A stretch of 64,000 nt of DNA from Chrysemys picta bellii (lineage: Eukaryota; Chordata; Testudines; Emydidae): the NCBI RefSeq assembly GCF_011386835.1, contig NC_088795.1:115957434-116021433 (forward strand). Direction: 5' to 3'. This document shows positions 35,564 to 47,172 of the stretch, piece after piece. Within the stretch, counting starts at the first letter, position 1. Each line of letters begins with the position of its first letter. Below the pieces are notes generated by a model, which was not told the origin of the DNA, ran no database searches, and saw only the letters and a list, made by a program, of their open reading frames with translations. Position numbers and translations under genes: made by a program.

Positions 35564-35712
35564 AAGCTGGGAATGGGCAACGGGGATAGATCACTTGATG
35601 ATTACCTGTTCTGTTCATTCTCTCTGAAGCCCTGGCATTGTCCACTGTCAGAAGACAGGATACTGGGCTAGATGGACCTTTGGACTGACCCAGTATGGCC
35701 ATTCTTATGTTC
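35564..35712 (+). mobile_element. CR1 LINE 3' end
   Basis: GAAGCTGGGAATGGGCAACG to GGCCATTCTTATGTTC, the same subfamily as 4661-4892 and 13440-13675. Confidence 0.88.
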
Positions 35713-35755
35713 GAACTCTGGAACTTGCTCACTGCCCTGGCAGACAGCCCCTTTT

Positions 35756-36085
35756 CATAGATTCATAGATTCTAGGACTGGAAGGGACCTCGAGAGGTCA
35801 TCGAGTCCAGTCCCCTGCCCGCATGGCAGGACCAAATACTGTCTAGACCATCCCCTGATAGACATTTATCTAACCTACTCTTAAATATCTCCAGAGATGG
35901 AGATTCCACAACCTCCCTAGGCAATTTATTCCAGTGTTTAACCACCCTGACAGTTAGGAACTTTTTCCTAATGTCCAACCTAGACCTCCCTTGCTGCAGT
36001 TTAAACCCATTGCTTCTTGTTCTATCCTTAGAGGCTAAGGTGAACAAGTTTTCTCCCTCCTCCTTATGACACCCTTTTAGATTCA
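35756..36085 (-). mobile_element. CR1 LINE 3' end, second subfamily
   Basis: Starts CATAGATTCATAGATTCTAG, the reverse of a CR1 tail ending ..CTATGATTCTATG, and runs through the last part of ORF2 (the region encoding [20 protein letters not shown] on the minus strand). It faces the CR1 tail at 35564-35712 at a distance of about 43 bp. Confidence 0.88.
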
Positions 36086-37255
36086 TAGTTGAATCTGTAA
36101 GCAGGAGGTCATTTCTGGGGCCAACATATCAATCATTTTGGCTTATTAATAGTCAGCATGGAAGCTATCCCTCAATCAGCTGGACAGGCACTTTTAAATT
36201 ACAAGTTTGAACTACACTGAGCTTGTGTGTATACAAAAGGAAAGAAGAGAATTGTATGTCTTGTATATTCAAACACAAGCTTTGCCTTCTACATTATTTT
36301 TCATACTACCTCAGTGAAGGAGCGTCAACATTTTGCACAATAAAGACCCAATAAATTATTTCCCTACAAAACTCTGAATGAGTGCAAGTCACTCCCACTG
36401 AAATAGTTAAAGCTGCATACACATCCAAAGACATAGGTTATTATATTTTTGGAAGCTTGAAAGTCTATATTTGTATTTCCACAGATTTTGTCATTGGGTT
36501 TTAATTTAATTGGTCTAAAATAAAAAGCCACAAGTTTTATAAGACTTGTTTGGTCTTTGGGTGTAACGTAAGTTCCAGATTAAAGTAATGTGTTAGCATA
36601 AAAAGAAAACCTTTGGTATTTGAAAAGTGGAGTGGACATCCCTCCTTCCTATTTCAGGAGGGACCAGTAGCAGCACCTATTAAGGTTTCCCAATACCTCC
36701 CATTATAAGATGCTGTATTCAGCTCCTTATAAGGTTGCCAAATTTTAACTGTTGGGGCTGGAATTTTCCATGACAATTGTCTGCCTCAGCCTGAATGTTT
36801 TTAGAAAGTTTTAGCCAAAAAGGTTTGAAAGTTTTGAAGAACAAAACTCAAAAAAAAAAATGTAATTTTCCTAACATGGGGAAAACAAACTGGTGACTGT
36901 TTCTTTGAGACAAGGGACCTGAAATTTGGCAGGATAACAGCTGTGTGTGTGGAGGGAATAAGGAGCCTGGAACTGGGGCTGAGAGAGACTGGGAACCTTC
37001 AGGGCTGGGGAAAGAAAATAGTGGATAGGAGAGACTGATGAAGAACTGGCTGCTTTGAGAGAAATGGGCTGGGAAATAGAGTAATTATATAATCATATGC
37101 TCTCAAAATTCATACACACAAGGCAGGGGAAAGGCAAATTCAGATTGCCTAGGAAACTTTGATTCTTAAGTTTCCTAGCTTCTGAGTGCTTGACTTTGCA
37201 ACCTTAATGTTATATTAACATATTGTATATATTAAAAAAATAAATGGAGGTGCCA
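36086..37255. other. Intergenic with an unnamed repeat
   Basis: No gene. At about 36700-36860 the sequence GTTGGGGCTGGAATTTTCCA and GTCTGCCTCAGCCTGAATG belongs to a dispersed repeat I have seen in reptile DNA but cannot name. Confidence 0.4.
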
Positions 37256-37263
37256 GTCCTGAC

Positions 37264-37640
37264 TAAGGCTATGATTTAATCAGGGAATTTTTAGTAGAAA
37301 TCATGGATAGGTCACAGGCAAAAAACAAAAAATCATGGTCCGTGACCTGTCCATGACTTATGCCATAAATACCCCTGATTGAATCTTGGGGCGGGGGAGG
37401 AGGATGCTGCCAGGGGGAGCCTGCAGCACGAGCTGTGGGGGGCTGGGGGGGGAGCCCCAGAAGGGCAGCGGCTGCTCAGGTGGTCCCCGGGGCCAGCTGC
37501 ATCGGCCGCTGCTTGGGTAGTACTGGGGTCAGCCACACTGGCCCCTGCAGAAGTCACAGAGGTCGCAGGAAGTAACAGAATCAGTAGGAAGTCATGGAAT
37601 CCGTGACTTCCGCAACCTCCGTGACAAACACAGATCCCTA
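37264..37640. mobile_element. hAT-like element, 377 bp, with 8-bp duplication
   Basis: Ends TAAGGCTATGA on the left and TAGGGATCTGTG when the right end is read on the minus strand. The flanking 8-mers gtcctgac (37256-37263) and gtcatgac (37641-37648) match at 7 of 8. Internally there are inverted GTGAC/GTCATG-rich segments flanking a GC-rich core. The copy at ~52395-52668 shares the core (GGGTCAGCC.CACTGGC.. and CAGAAGTCACAGAGGTC). Confidence 0.75.
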
Positions 37641-38000
37641 GTCATGACTCCACAGTTAAGTCCGAGTTCAGTTTTGCACTTAAAGCAGGGATTCAGCCCC
37701 TTAGTTATGAATTAAAGATACAACATATCCTCCCTGAATTTACAGCTCTTACAGATTGTTCTGCAACATTAACTGAGATCTTGCGCATAGGCTAGCATTG
37801 AAAAATAAGGCTGTAATTTACTTATGTTATTAACAATTTTTGTATTATGATTGTACTGGCTACCAACAGATCAGGACAACAGATCTTAATGAGACTGAGG
37901 CCACAAGGTCTCTCTTAATAAAGATGGCTGCTGGCTTCACTGTTCAGAAACAATGAAAGATAGTGGCCATTTTGAAAAATAAATTAAATAAATTAATGGA

Positions 38001-38180
38001 GATATCCTATCTCCTAGAACTGGAAGGGACCCTGAAAGGTCATTGAATCCAGCTCCCTGCCTTCATTAGCAGGACCAAGTACTGATTTTGCCCCAGATCC
38101 CTAAGTGGCCCCCTCAAGGATTGAACTCACAACCCTGGGTTTAGCAGGCCAACGTGCAAACCACTAAGCTATCCCTCCCC
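38001..38180 (-). mobile_element. Turtle tRNA-promoter SINE with CR1-type tail, near full length
   Basis: On the minus strand the head reads GGAGGGATAGCTTAGTGG (A box) and then GGGTTGTGAGTTCAATCC (B box), the internal RNA polymerase III promoter of a tRNA-derived SINE. The body holds GGGATCTGGGGC. The tail, GGTCCCTTCCAGTTCTAGGA, is similar to the CR1 3' end, suggesting mobilisation by CR1. This SINE type is what points to a cryptodire turtle. Confidence 0.88.
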
Positions 38181-38375
38181 CCGGCACTTTAGCTGGGGGT
38201 GGCTGTGACCTCAGTCCCAGTAGGGATGATATATCATAGCATATGATAGTATTTTGAAAGAAGGCATTTTATGTAAGTTTTCAGTAAGTTACAATAATAA
38301 ATAAAATAAATGAGCAAATAAACTATAACTTCTTTCCAGTGTCCTTACCTGTGTTATTAATACCATCTCTATGTC

Positions 38376-38650
38376 CACTAAAGGTAGGACAAGAAGTAAT
38401 GGGCTTAATCTGGAGCAAAGGAGATTTAAGTTAGATTTTAAGAAAAGCTTTCTAACTATAAGGGTAGTTAAGCCCAGAAATAGGTTTTCAAGGGCGGTGT
38501 GGAATCCCCATCACTGGAGGTTTTAAAGAACAAGTTAGACAAATACCTGTCAGGGATGGTCTAGATATACTTGGTCCTGCCTCAGCACAGGGAGTTAAAC
38601 CAGATGACCTATTGAGGTCCCTGCCAGCCCTAGACTTACTATGATTCTGT
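38376..38650 (+). mobile_element. CR1 LINE 3' end
   Basis: GGTAGGACAAGAAGTAATGG, then TTTAAGAACAAG-like sequence and CACCTGTCAGG-type block (here AATACCTGTCAGGGATGG), ending ACTTACTATGATTCTG. Second CR1 subfamily, diverged. Confidence 0.85.
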
Positions 38651-41600
38651 TTTAGGCCCACTGGTGTCAATAAAACTAAATGGGGTAGTAAGCAGTACAC
38701 CCGAGAGCAAGGGTGTAGGATTGAGCCTTTAAGTTGAGAAAATTAAAAGCCTTTTCCCAAATCTTATTTTCATTTCCATTTGATTTTTTCCATTTCACTC
38801 CAAAGTGAAACTGACTAGCTTATTTTCACTGAACCTTTTTAGATTATTTAATATTAATTTTACTTTCTCAGGACCCAAAATCCTGCAACATCTGGAGTTC
38901 AGACACTGCAGAAGACTGTTTAACTTGAAAGAAAAGCGGTTTTCCTTTGATTTTTTGCACACTCCTGTTAATCTTGAAGGGTTTTTTTTTTAAACCAATC
39001 TATTTATACAAAACCTAAAATTTGGGCTGAAGTCAAAATGATCACGTCCTTTAAAATGACCATGTCCATTTTTCATGATAATTACTTTCTTCCACTTTGC
39101 TTTGACTTTTTTGCAAAATGTTTATTTATGTTTTAGAAACAGATTACTGCCCTTTCTATACTATTGAAAAGAGAAAAACATCTTTGAAAAAACATCTGGC
39201 CTTTATAAACACACATGTTGATAAAAAGCAAGAAAGAGATACAGTTCTTGAGTTAGAAAGGTTAATATATCACTAGCCAGAGAGAATTAACACTGTTCGG
39301 GGATTTCCATCAGTTGATAATAAGACAGCAAGAGATATGGCATTAAAACCAATAACATACAGTAAACAATAGGTTACTAACTGCAACAGACTACCCTCCA
39401 AGTCTCTTCATTTTAGTCATATATGTCTATATGTGAAATCATCTCTGTTCTTAAAGTTCTGATTTATTAATATTGTAGCATGAATTAAAAAAAAAACAGC
39501 TAATACAGCCCCTCCAAATCCAAAATATTGCAAGATAGTTAAGCATATCCACCCCAAAAATATCTCAAAACCTAATAGCTATAAAAACTCTAGACCCAAT
39601 AAAATAAATATCAAAGACTTACTCTGAGTTGATGGGTTTTGTTCATATAAATGTAAGAGAGCAGCAAGTTTCAGCTAAGATTTCTTCAGAAATGAGCTAC
39701 CACCAACTATGAGTTGGAACTACCTCCCCATCTGTCATACAACATAAGATGTGATACAGATTGCTCTCTCTTAACTAGCATTAATTAATTCCAGGTGTTA
39801 TTCCCTAGGATCCATGGTGAATCTAATATTGCTTATGTCCTACAGCTTTGGCAGGTGCTAAATAGAGGTTTGTTTGCTTTCAACACTTGTGTATTTGCAC
39901 CTAATTTTTCAAATGTCTTTTCCAGCTGAAGCACTTAAAGTTGCTCTTTTGCTCCTTGGAATAAAAACTGTGATGTTGTCTTCCAAGGGAAGAGGTAGAA
40001 GCTGTGCTCTAAAGGGTTAAGCTTCAGTAGGAAGTTGCCATTTGCAGGAACCAGCTGCAGACTCTGATACAGGGAATACAGCCAGGCTACATTACAGCAA
40101 CATCTAGCTGTGGGGAAAACTAGGAGTTTAAATCCTATTTGTAAAAGTGACTTAGGTTCCCAAGTCTCAGTGAATGTTATTTAAAAAAATTTTACTTCAC
40201 AATTATTGATAGTACACTAAGTGCTAATTTTTAATCCCACTGAAACAACCATTAGAGAGTTCTCTATACATTTTTAGAGCTCAAAAATAACAGAAACCTG
40301 TTAGTATAGTAGCAATGCACTGCCTTATCATATATAGAAGCCATGTGTCAGCAACCAGGATGTGGGCAATCATCACTAGTGGTTAGAGCCAGAGTCAGGG
40401 CCCTAGAGTCAGAGCACTTCTTTCCCGTGTTACAAGGACCTGGTTTGCAAAAGCAGAAGTCTCCTGCTATGTATGGCAGATGTTTTTGAAAGGCTGCTGC
40501 AGAAAACCCCATTTGCTGCAGCTCCATTTTGGATTGAATTAAATAATTAGTAATTTATTTACAATGAACACCTACAAATGACCTTTAGTACTAATCATCT
40601 GACAGCATCCACTGTCCTTCTCAAGCTCCAGAAGTTCTTATTTCATACCCTAGTTTTCAGGCTTCCTTCTCATAAACAACACAATCCATTGTTCTCCCCA
40701 CCTGGTCTCACTGCTGCCCTCTTGGCAGCCCAGACCTCTACAATTCCTGATGGACCAGTTTCTGGAGTTTAGAGAAACATTTCCTGGCATCAGGAAGTCC
40801 AGATGAAACCACCTCAAGTGGGCCAGTTTTCACCCTTTCAACAGTCCTCCTCCCACCGCTGACTTTTGAGCCAATGTTTTGCGGTGGCTCCAAATAACCA
40901 GTGGGCCCTCACGGAAGCCTTAGATTTCAACATAATCCCTCACTTTAACCCAAATATTTTACCTCTCACATACCTCACACCTAAAATAATAACACAGATC
41001 CACATGTTCTCCACACAGACCCTTTCTTACAAACAGCTTTGGTTTCAACAAACTGGCATTTTTTAATTGAAAAATCCCCTATCAGTTCTAGTCCCAGCCT
41101 GTTCACAAATCCCCTTAGATCAAAAACCCCAGGTTGAGAACTCATAGAATAAATTATTATAGAAAGGCTGAGCCACCTGCAGGGGGAAGTGGGTTTTTCA
41201 GGCAGAAGGGGGTTGGCCAGGCCAGGCTGGCGACTAGCCTCCCCAAGCCTGTGTTTCATCCACCACCCATGAGAGAGAGTTAGAGACTGGATTTTTGACC
41301 AGGAGAACAGCCTAATCAAGTAGGTTCTAGAGGCTGATAATGAGACCTTGTCAGGGTTTCCAAAGATTGGTTTTATTATATAATTATACGTTATTCAATT
41401 ACAGGTCCTGTTTATTAACTCAGGCACATTCTCTGCCAGGTCATCGCAATTAGTATATAATTCAGTCCCTGAATCAATTCTATCAAGATGATGAGGATGC
41501 ACTTGATAAGATCCTATTTGCTGAATGCTGGTAACAAGAAGCTTCCTAAATAAAGAAATAAACAATTTGTAAATTGACAAAATAAAGTGGGAAGACACTG

Positions 41601-42059
41601 CAAATACATTCTTTCTGCTGGATGATGAGTCTCAGCCTAGTTGTTTATGTGGTGGAGTGTTACAGTTAGAACTGTCAAAATCAGGGTTTTATTATACATG
41701 ATGACAAATGTAGACCTTGTATGAGAAATTTCCAGTATAATGAAACCTAATCTCTCTAATTTCAACATTTTATTCTGTACTGTTACAGAAATACACAGAA
41801 TGATTGATGTCAAAGATACTGCAGCTACTTATTTCTTGATTTCCTCAGCTTCCCTACAGTTCGTAGAATTTTGTAATGACTTCATCCATGATACTGTTAT
41901 AAGTTAACAGAGGGCCAGCCCTTGTGCATGTTAGGAGGGGAAGAGCTAGTAAGGGCTCTCCCGACGGGCAGACTCCATGGTCTCTGGAACACACAGAATA
42001 CTTATGTCTCTAGAGTGTAAACTAATGCAAAGGGATAGGGAAGAGTAGAGAGAAGGCGG
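38651..42059. other. Long intergenic stretch
   Basis: No gene or clear repeat family. AT-rich to about 41.9 kb, then an abrupt change to GC-rich sequence at about 42.05 kb where the hAT-like element starts. Confidence 0.5.
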
Positions 42060-42610
42060 GGGTGCGGGCTCTGGGGTGAGTCTGGGGATGAGAGTTTTGG
42101 GGTGCAGGAGGGTGCTCCAGGCTAGGATTGAGGGGTTTGGAGGGCAGGAGGAGGATCAGGGCTGGGGCAGGGGGTAGGGGCGTGGGTAGAGGCTCAGGGG
42201 TGCAGGCTCCAGGTGGCACTTACCTAAAGCAGCTCCCAGAAGCAGCAGCATGTCCCTTCTCCAGCTCCTACGTGGAGGCGCGGCCATGCAGCTCTGCACA
42301 CTGCCCCGTCCACAGGCACTGCCCCTGCAGCTCCCATTGGCTGTGGTTCCCAGGCAATGGGAGCTGCAGGGGTGGTGCTTGGGGCAGGGGGCAGTGTGCA
42401 GAATGGAGCCCCCTGGCTTTCCCTACGTGTAGAAGCTGGAGAGGGCCATGCAGCTGCTTCCAGGAGCCATGTGGAGCGGCCCTTCACCCTGCTCCCCAGC
42501 TGGAGCACCGGAGCAGGGCAAGCCCCAGACCCCGCTCCCCAGGGTCAAGGGTCGGATTAAAATGGCTGATGTACCGGATCCGGCCCACGGACCATAGTTT
42601 GCCCACCCTG
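42060..42610 (-). mobile_element. GC-rich hAT-like element, right end intact
   Basis: The right end, CATAGTTTGCCCACCCTG, reads CAGGGTGGGCAAACTATG on the minus strand, a hAT-type terminus found widely in turtles. The body is GC-rich with inverted CCCATTGGCTGTGG / CAATGGGAGCTGCAGG arms. The left terminus is not recognisable, so the left limit is set by the change in composition. The open frames inside (for example 42128-42616) are by-products of high GC. Confidence 0.65.
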
Positions 42611-42679
42611 TCCTAGTGTAAGGTAAGTAGCGCCAGGAGGCAGTGGGGGATAGTGGAGAGGGCACTGAAGGGGCGCTCA

Positions 42680-42870
42680 GGAGACATGGAACGTGTTCCT
42701 AGCTGTTCCAGGGTCTGATGGGTGACTTTGGCAAGTCACTTTGCCTTTCTGTGCCTCAGTTTCTGTATCTGTAAAATTAGACTAATGATACTGACCTCCT
42801 TTTAAGAAGAGCTTTGAGATCTACTGATGAGGGAAAACTCTATATAAGAGCTAAGTGTGATTATTGTGTT
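42680..42870 (+). mobile_element. MIR (CORE-SINE) remnant
   Basis: GTGACTTTGGCAAGTCACTT, TGTGCCTCAGTTTCTGTATC, TGTAAAATTAGACTAATGAT and GAGCTTTGAGATCTACTGAT appear in MIR order. Confidence 0.85.
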
Positions 42871-43046
42871 TCTCTGAGCAGCAGGAGTAATTGGCTGGAG
42901 AAATGTGTCCAAACCTGTTCTGTCTTTTGAACTATGTGCCCACAACTGCAAAAAGGCAAATAAACATTCAGCCTAAAGCAAGGGCTCCCTGATTCAACAT
43001 CCACCAACCAGACACATTCTTAAAACAAAATAGAAGTAAAGGTGAA

Positions 43047-43775
43047 TGTTGAGATGAGTTCCTGTCTGCATCCTGTAAAACTTGCCCATACCGGTATTGC
43101 CCTGGCCTCTTCTTTTGTCATTCAGTGTTGCACGCATTCTAAAACAATATGCATTTCCTCACCTTTTGGGGGTGAAGCCAGACTTTGAGGCACTTGCTCC
43201 CCTACTTCGTGTAAACTTTGCTTGTGCCAATCAGAAACGAACACAAACAGGTTTTGGGCCCCGTCCCCTATGACACTTCTATGATGTCATAGTTGGTACT
43301 TTATGGGCCTGCCTGCCATGTGCAGGCAGGGAGAGGAGAAAGAAAAACGAATCCTGTGTATCCTGTGTACACCCGTAACCGAGCCTGATCACCTCGAAGC
43401 CTCTCTCTCAGCTCACGTGTCTCAAACAGAGTGTCTACGTTTGCCGGTTGTTATGTGTTGGTTTGTATTTGTAAGTATCTGTTATTACTAAATGCTGCAT
43501 CTTTGTTTATAAATATTGTTAGTAGATATTTTAGTTGTGTGTTTTAAGTTTCATTAACTCTATTAGCTAATCAAACGCTGCTCCCTTACCCCTTGTAATT
43601 ATCCCCAATAAAACTTTAAATTGATTAATTTGGGTGTGTGTGTGTGTGTCTGCAGTTTGCATCGTGACCCATACTCTCCTTGCATCCCTTACCAATATAG
43701 TCTATTGCCACGTGCAGCCTGGTAAATAACAGGCCTGCATTTTCTTTCACCCCTGCGTGCCCGTGGCAATCCACA
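43047..43775 (+). mobile_element. Solo LTR, 729 bp, perfect 5-bp duplication
   Basis: The element begins TGTTGAGATG and ends GGCAATCCACA (TG...CA). The pentamer gtgaa flanks it at 43042-43046 and 43776-43780. A CCAAT box lies at 43227-43231 and AATAAA at 43607-43612, in the promoter/poly(A) order of a plus-strand LTR. A short (GT)n run is at 43630-43649. No second copy is present in the window and I cannot name the family. Confidence 0.72.
43630..43649. repeat. (GT)n microsatellite
   Basis: About nine GT units inside the LTR. Confidence 0.9.
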
Positions 43776-44330
43776 GTGAATAAACTCCAGACTCTGTTCA
43801 GATTACTACATTTGGTCTTATATTTTTACTCCTCTACCATGGTGTTCCCAAGTAACCAAATGCATTAATTAATGTATTATTAATACATATATTTATAAGT
43901 ATTCCCTCTGCATGGTATCTGTGTGCCAATGAACATGAAAGAATTCTTATTGCACTGCAGAAAACTAAGAGATTCAGAGAAATCCAGCAGTTCTATTTAA
44001 GAAGCTATTTTTTGGTATACAGAACACAATTAAAAGGAACATTTCCTGATCCATAGCCATGCAAATATTTGGAAGGATTACAGAAAGCACAGAATAATTG
44101 GTCATTAGTTTCTAAACATGTTTTATCTTGTGAAATTAACAACTGAAGCTATACAGCATAAATATATTTAGAGAAGGAATGTAATCCTTTCATTGCTGCA
44201 TTTATACATATAAAATAAACTGGTACTCTGCATTTAATTTATCAGTTACACCGAGAACATGCAGAAACGTGTCAGCAAGAGATTAATTTTTAAGAAACCA
44301 AAGATCCTGTTATAATGCAAATGTCCCTTG

Positions 44331-44403
44331 TAGGGTCAAATCTTGTTTATCTAACTTGCATGAGTAATCCCATTATACCTACTGGGACTGCTCAGGTAAG
44401 GGA
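44331..44403. repeat. MITE-like fragment
   Basis: AGGGTCAAATCTTGTTTATC, GCATGAGTAATCCCATTATA and CTACTGGGACTGCTCAGGTA are arranged around a short inverted core, resembling the 18042 and 60668 repeats. Confidence 0.4.
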
Positions 44404-44620
44404 GGGAAGTAGGCTCATAAAAAATAAGGGAAGAGAAATGCAGAAAACAGAGATTACATTAGAACAGAAGCAGTCTGGTGTGCAGACCATCAAGGTTTGA
44501 TGGGGTGGAATCACTGCAGGTGATGTTGTGCTCACTGGTCCCATCTCTGAAGTTTACTGATGGCTTGAAATAGACTATTTTGTTGCAGCTGGTTATCCTT
44601 CCATCTGCTCCTGCTGCTTA

Positions 44621-44915
44621 GGTCTGGTCTACACACACATTTTGTACCAATATAACTATTTCAGTTAGGGGTATGATTTTTCACCCATGCAGTTGTACTG
44701 GTAAAACCCCTTATCGTGGACCCAGTTATGCTGATCTACATGTGCCTTACAGTGGCATAACTTATTCCCCTTCCTGGGCAAAAATAAGCTATACTAGTAT
44801 AAGTGCTTTCACATAAAATAGAGCTGTATCCATGATGGGGGTCGGGTGTGTGGGTTGTACCACATTAAGGATATGGTTTAATGAAAGCAGTACCACTTGT
44901 GTGTGTAGAAAGCCC
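44621..44915. mobile_element. PIF/Harbinger-like MITE with TTA duplication
   Basis: The ends are GGTCTGGTCTACACACAC and, from the right on the minus strand, GGGCTTTCTACACACACA. The 3-bp TTA occurs at 44618-44620 and 44916-44918, the target preference of PIF/Harbinger. Interior arms such as TGTACCAATATAAC and GTACCACATTAAGG suggest a partly palindromic MITE. The right end resembles the probable right end of the Harbinger fossil near 63438. Confidence 0.68.
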
Positions 44916-44918
44916 TTA

Positions 44919-46029
44919 GGGTCAGGCGCTCATAGCTCTAAATGGAAAGGAACCCCTTCCTCTGCAGATTGAATGAAGAGGGAACTAGCATCTAGTCTTA
45001 AGTGGGGTAGGGAGGCCTTTTAAAAAGATCTCTGCACATGACTCACTGTTCTTGTATGAAACAAGCCACTGACTGTGTGATCCCACTGAAATGAATAGCT
45101 ACCCTCTTCGAGGACAAATGTAAGAAAGATACAGGGTAAAGTCTATTTTAGTGGGTACCCCCCACCCCAAGACATTTGTAGCAGAGTGCATGATCCTTTT
45201 CAGGGTTGTTGCTTGAAAACGTATTTTTTAATCTCATCAAATGTTTTTTATTAGCTCCTTGCTGGCTGTGGGTCAGTGGATGTTCAGCACCAAATAAAGG
45301 AAACCCCTTCAACTACTGAACAGCTAGTCCCCCTATCTCCCACAGCACTGGACACAAGCAGGAGCAATACAGCAATCCTTGAGAGTAAACTGAGGTGGAC
45401 ACCACCACTGCTGTGAGGAAAAGGACATCTCCCAGTCCACCTGCTTCCATTCAACTTATTATGACTAGAAGCAGGAGGGACTGAGTTGATGAGCGACATT
45501 TTCTCCTGTACAATAACAAGACAACCATCTTTTGATGCACCTGTGGCTGGGCATTATGCTGTAAGAGAACAGGAACAATAGCCCCATTCTCCAAAGAGCT
45601 ATTCCTAAACAGGAGAAGGTTAGGGTGGTTTCCTTTCTATAGCTCTTTGCACCCAACTGGAGACCGGTTGCCATGTTCCTCTTCACTCCTGTGGCTTCTG
45701 CGGGAACAATGGGAGTTTAACATGAAGAAGATGACGGAAGTAGCTATCATGTACCTTGACTATTTCAGGGCATCGTTGAATCTTTGGGGCAGAGGCAGCT
45801 GGTGATGCGATGCTCTGACACTGGCCCTTGGGAAGCACAATGTCACCTGCACTGGACCTTCCTCCAGGCCAGCAATGAAAACCTTTCTGTTCAGCACTTC
45901 AGTGAAACTGCAAACCTGACAATCCAGCTGGGTGAGCTTGGTATTTACCTGAAGCACAGAGCAGAGAGGTGTATGTGCAGAATTATTTCTAAATTACAAA
46001 GTTTTCCATAATAAATTAGCTGCTCTTTT
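44919..46029. other. Intergenic
   Basis: No gene. A weak L2-like ORF2 C-terminal echo may exist at about 45850-45930 but I could not support it. Confidence 0.4.
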
Positions 46030-46148
46030 AGAGGACTTAGGGGCTGATTCCCCTTTAGTTCATGCCAATGTAAATCAGGAGTAAGTCCACTGAAGCCATG
46101 GGAGTTATATGCAGGTAAACATGGTGTGATGCGAGCATCAGGCCCATA
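46030..46148. repeat. Palindromic MITE-like repeat
   Basis: CCAATGTAAATCAGGAGTAA, CCACTGAAGCCATGGGAGTT and GAGCATCAGGCCC are phrases of a widespread amniote hairpin repeat whose two arms flank a TTGAAGTCAA-type centre. Confidence 0.5.
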
Positions 46149-46997
46149 CCTAGTGCAAATCCACCTACAGTTAATTAGTTTTCATAACTGCTACATATTA
46201 AAGAGAACATCACAGAACAATGATTTTGGTTCATATTGGCTGGATCAGACTAATTGCTTCTGATTCTCTCTTTGGTACAGCTGCTACGTCCTTCCTCATC
46301 CCAAATCCCCTGTTGTATAACTAAGCACGGCTGGTGCTCATGTTTGCAACATTCAGAGAGAGAGAGCAAGTGATGAAGCATGTTGAATTTATAGCTTTGA
46401 CCTTTTCCTCTTTTCTTGCAACATGCTACTTCTAGTGATACTGCTTTGCAGAAAGCATTTGACAAAGCTGCTGTTGACCAGTGATGGATTGTAATGGCAT
46501 CAGGGGAACAGGGATGATTTTGTTCTTGCTGCACTTTTGCAAAACTGCCCCAAAAGGGGAAAGTAGTTCCCTGGTTTCACTTACTGGGCCAGAATCAATC
46601 AGGTCATGGTAGTGAGGCATAGGTTTCACTTAAGTCTTCTAGTTTGAACCCATAATAGGAGAGAGAGAGCCCGTTATGTAACAATAAGAAACAATCACCT
46701 ATCACAGAAAGAGTGACTTTCTTCTAACACTGAACAAAGAACTTTGTTAGGTAAGGAAAACAGAATTGTCCCTAAAGCTACACTCTATCCCTCTGTTCCA
46801 ATGTCAAGCTGCTGCTTAGAACCTTCCCAGGCCTGGTTTCCTACTACAGTGTTAAAGAAACAGTACACATATTTCACAGTCTCCAGAATAGACAGATAGT
46901 CATAGTGCTAGTACCTTCCCCTAAGCTTTTTGATCATAGAGAGGATGCTTTAATTTGCCGTTAGGAAACTCACCAGCAGATGCTGCTGAGAGAGATG
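46149..46997. other. Intergenic, nothing recognised
   Basis: No gene or clear repeat. Confidence 0.45.
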
Positions 46998-47010
46998 TAC
47001 TGAAGTAATA

Positions 47011-47159
47011 AATATATAGATAGATATACCTATCTCATAGAACTGGACAGGACCCTGAAAGGTCATCGAGTCCAGCCCCCTGGACCATTGGCCTGCTAAA
47101 CCCAGGGTTGTGAGTTCAATCCTTGAGGGGGCCACTTAGGGATCTGGGGCAAAAATCAG
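47011..47159 (-). mobile_element. Turtle SINE copy with 5' inversion and 13-bp duplication
   Basis: 47028-47082 is the SINE tail on the minus strand (ATCTCATAGAACTGG.., GGTCATCGAGTCCAGCCCCC). At about 47083 the orientation flips and 47084-47159 is the SINE body on the plus strand (CCATTGGCCTGCTAAACCCA, GGTTGTGAGTTCAATCC, GATCTGGGGC). The flanks tactgaagtaata (46998-47010) and tactgaagtagta (47160-47172) match at 12 of 13. The left edge carries an AT-rich tail. Compare the uninverted copy at 38001-38180. Confidence 0.82.
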
Positions 47160-47172
47160 TACTGAAGTAGTA

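Noticed and set aside
42128..42616. 162-codon plus-strand open frame in GC-rich DNA
   Set aside because: It sits inside a hAT-like element with a clear terminal repeat; high GC explains the lack of stops.
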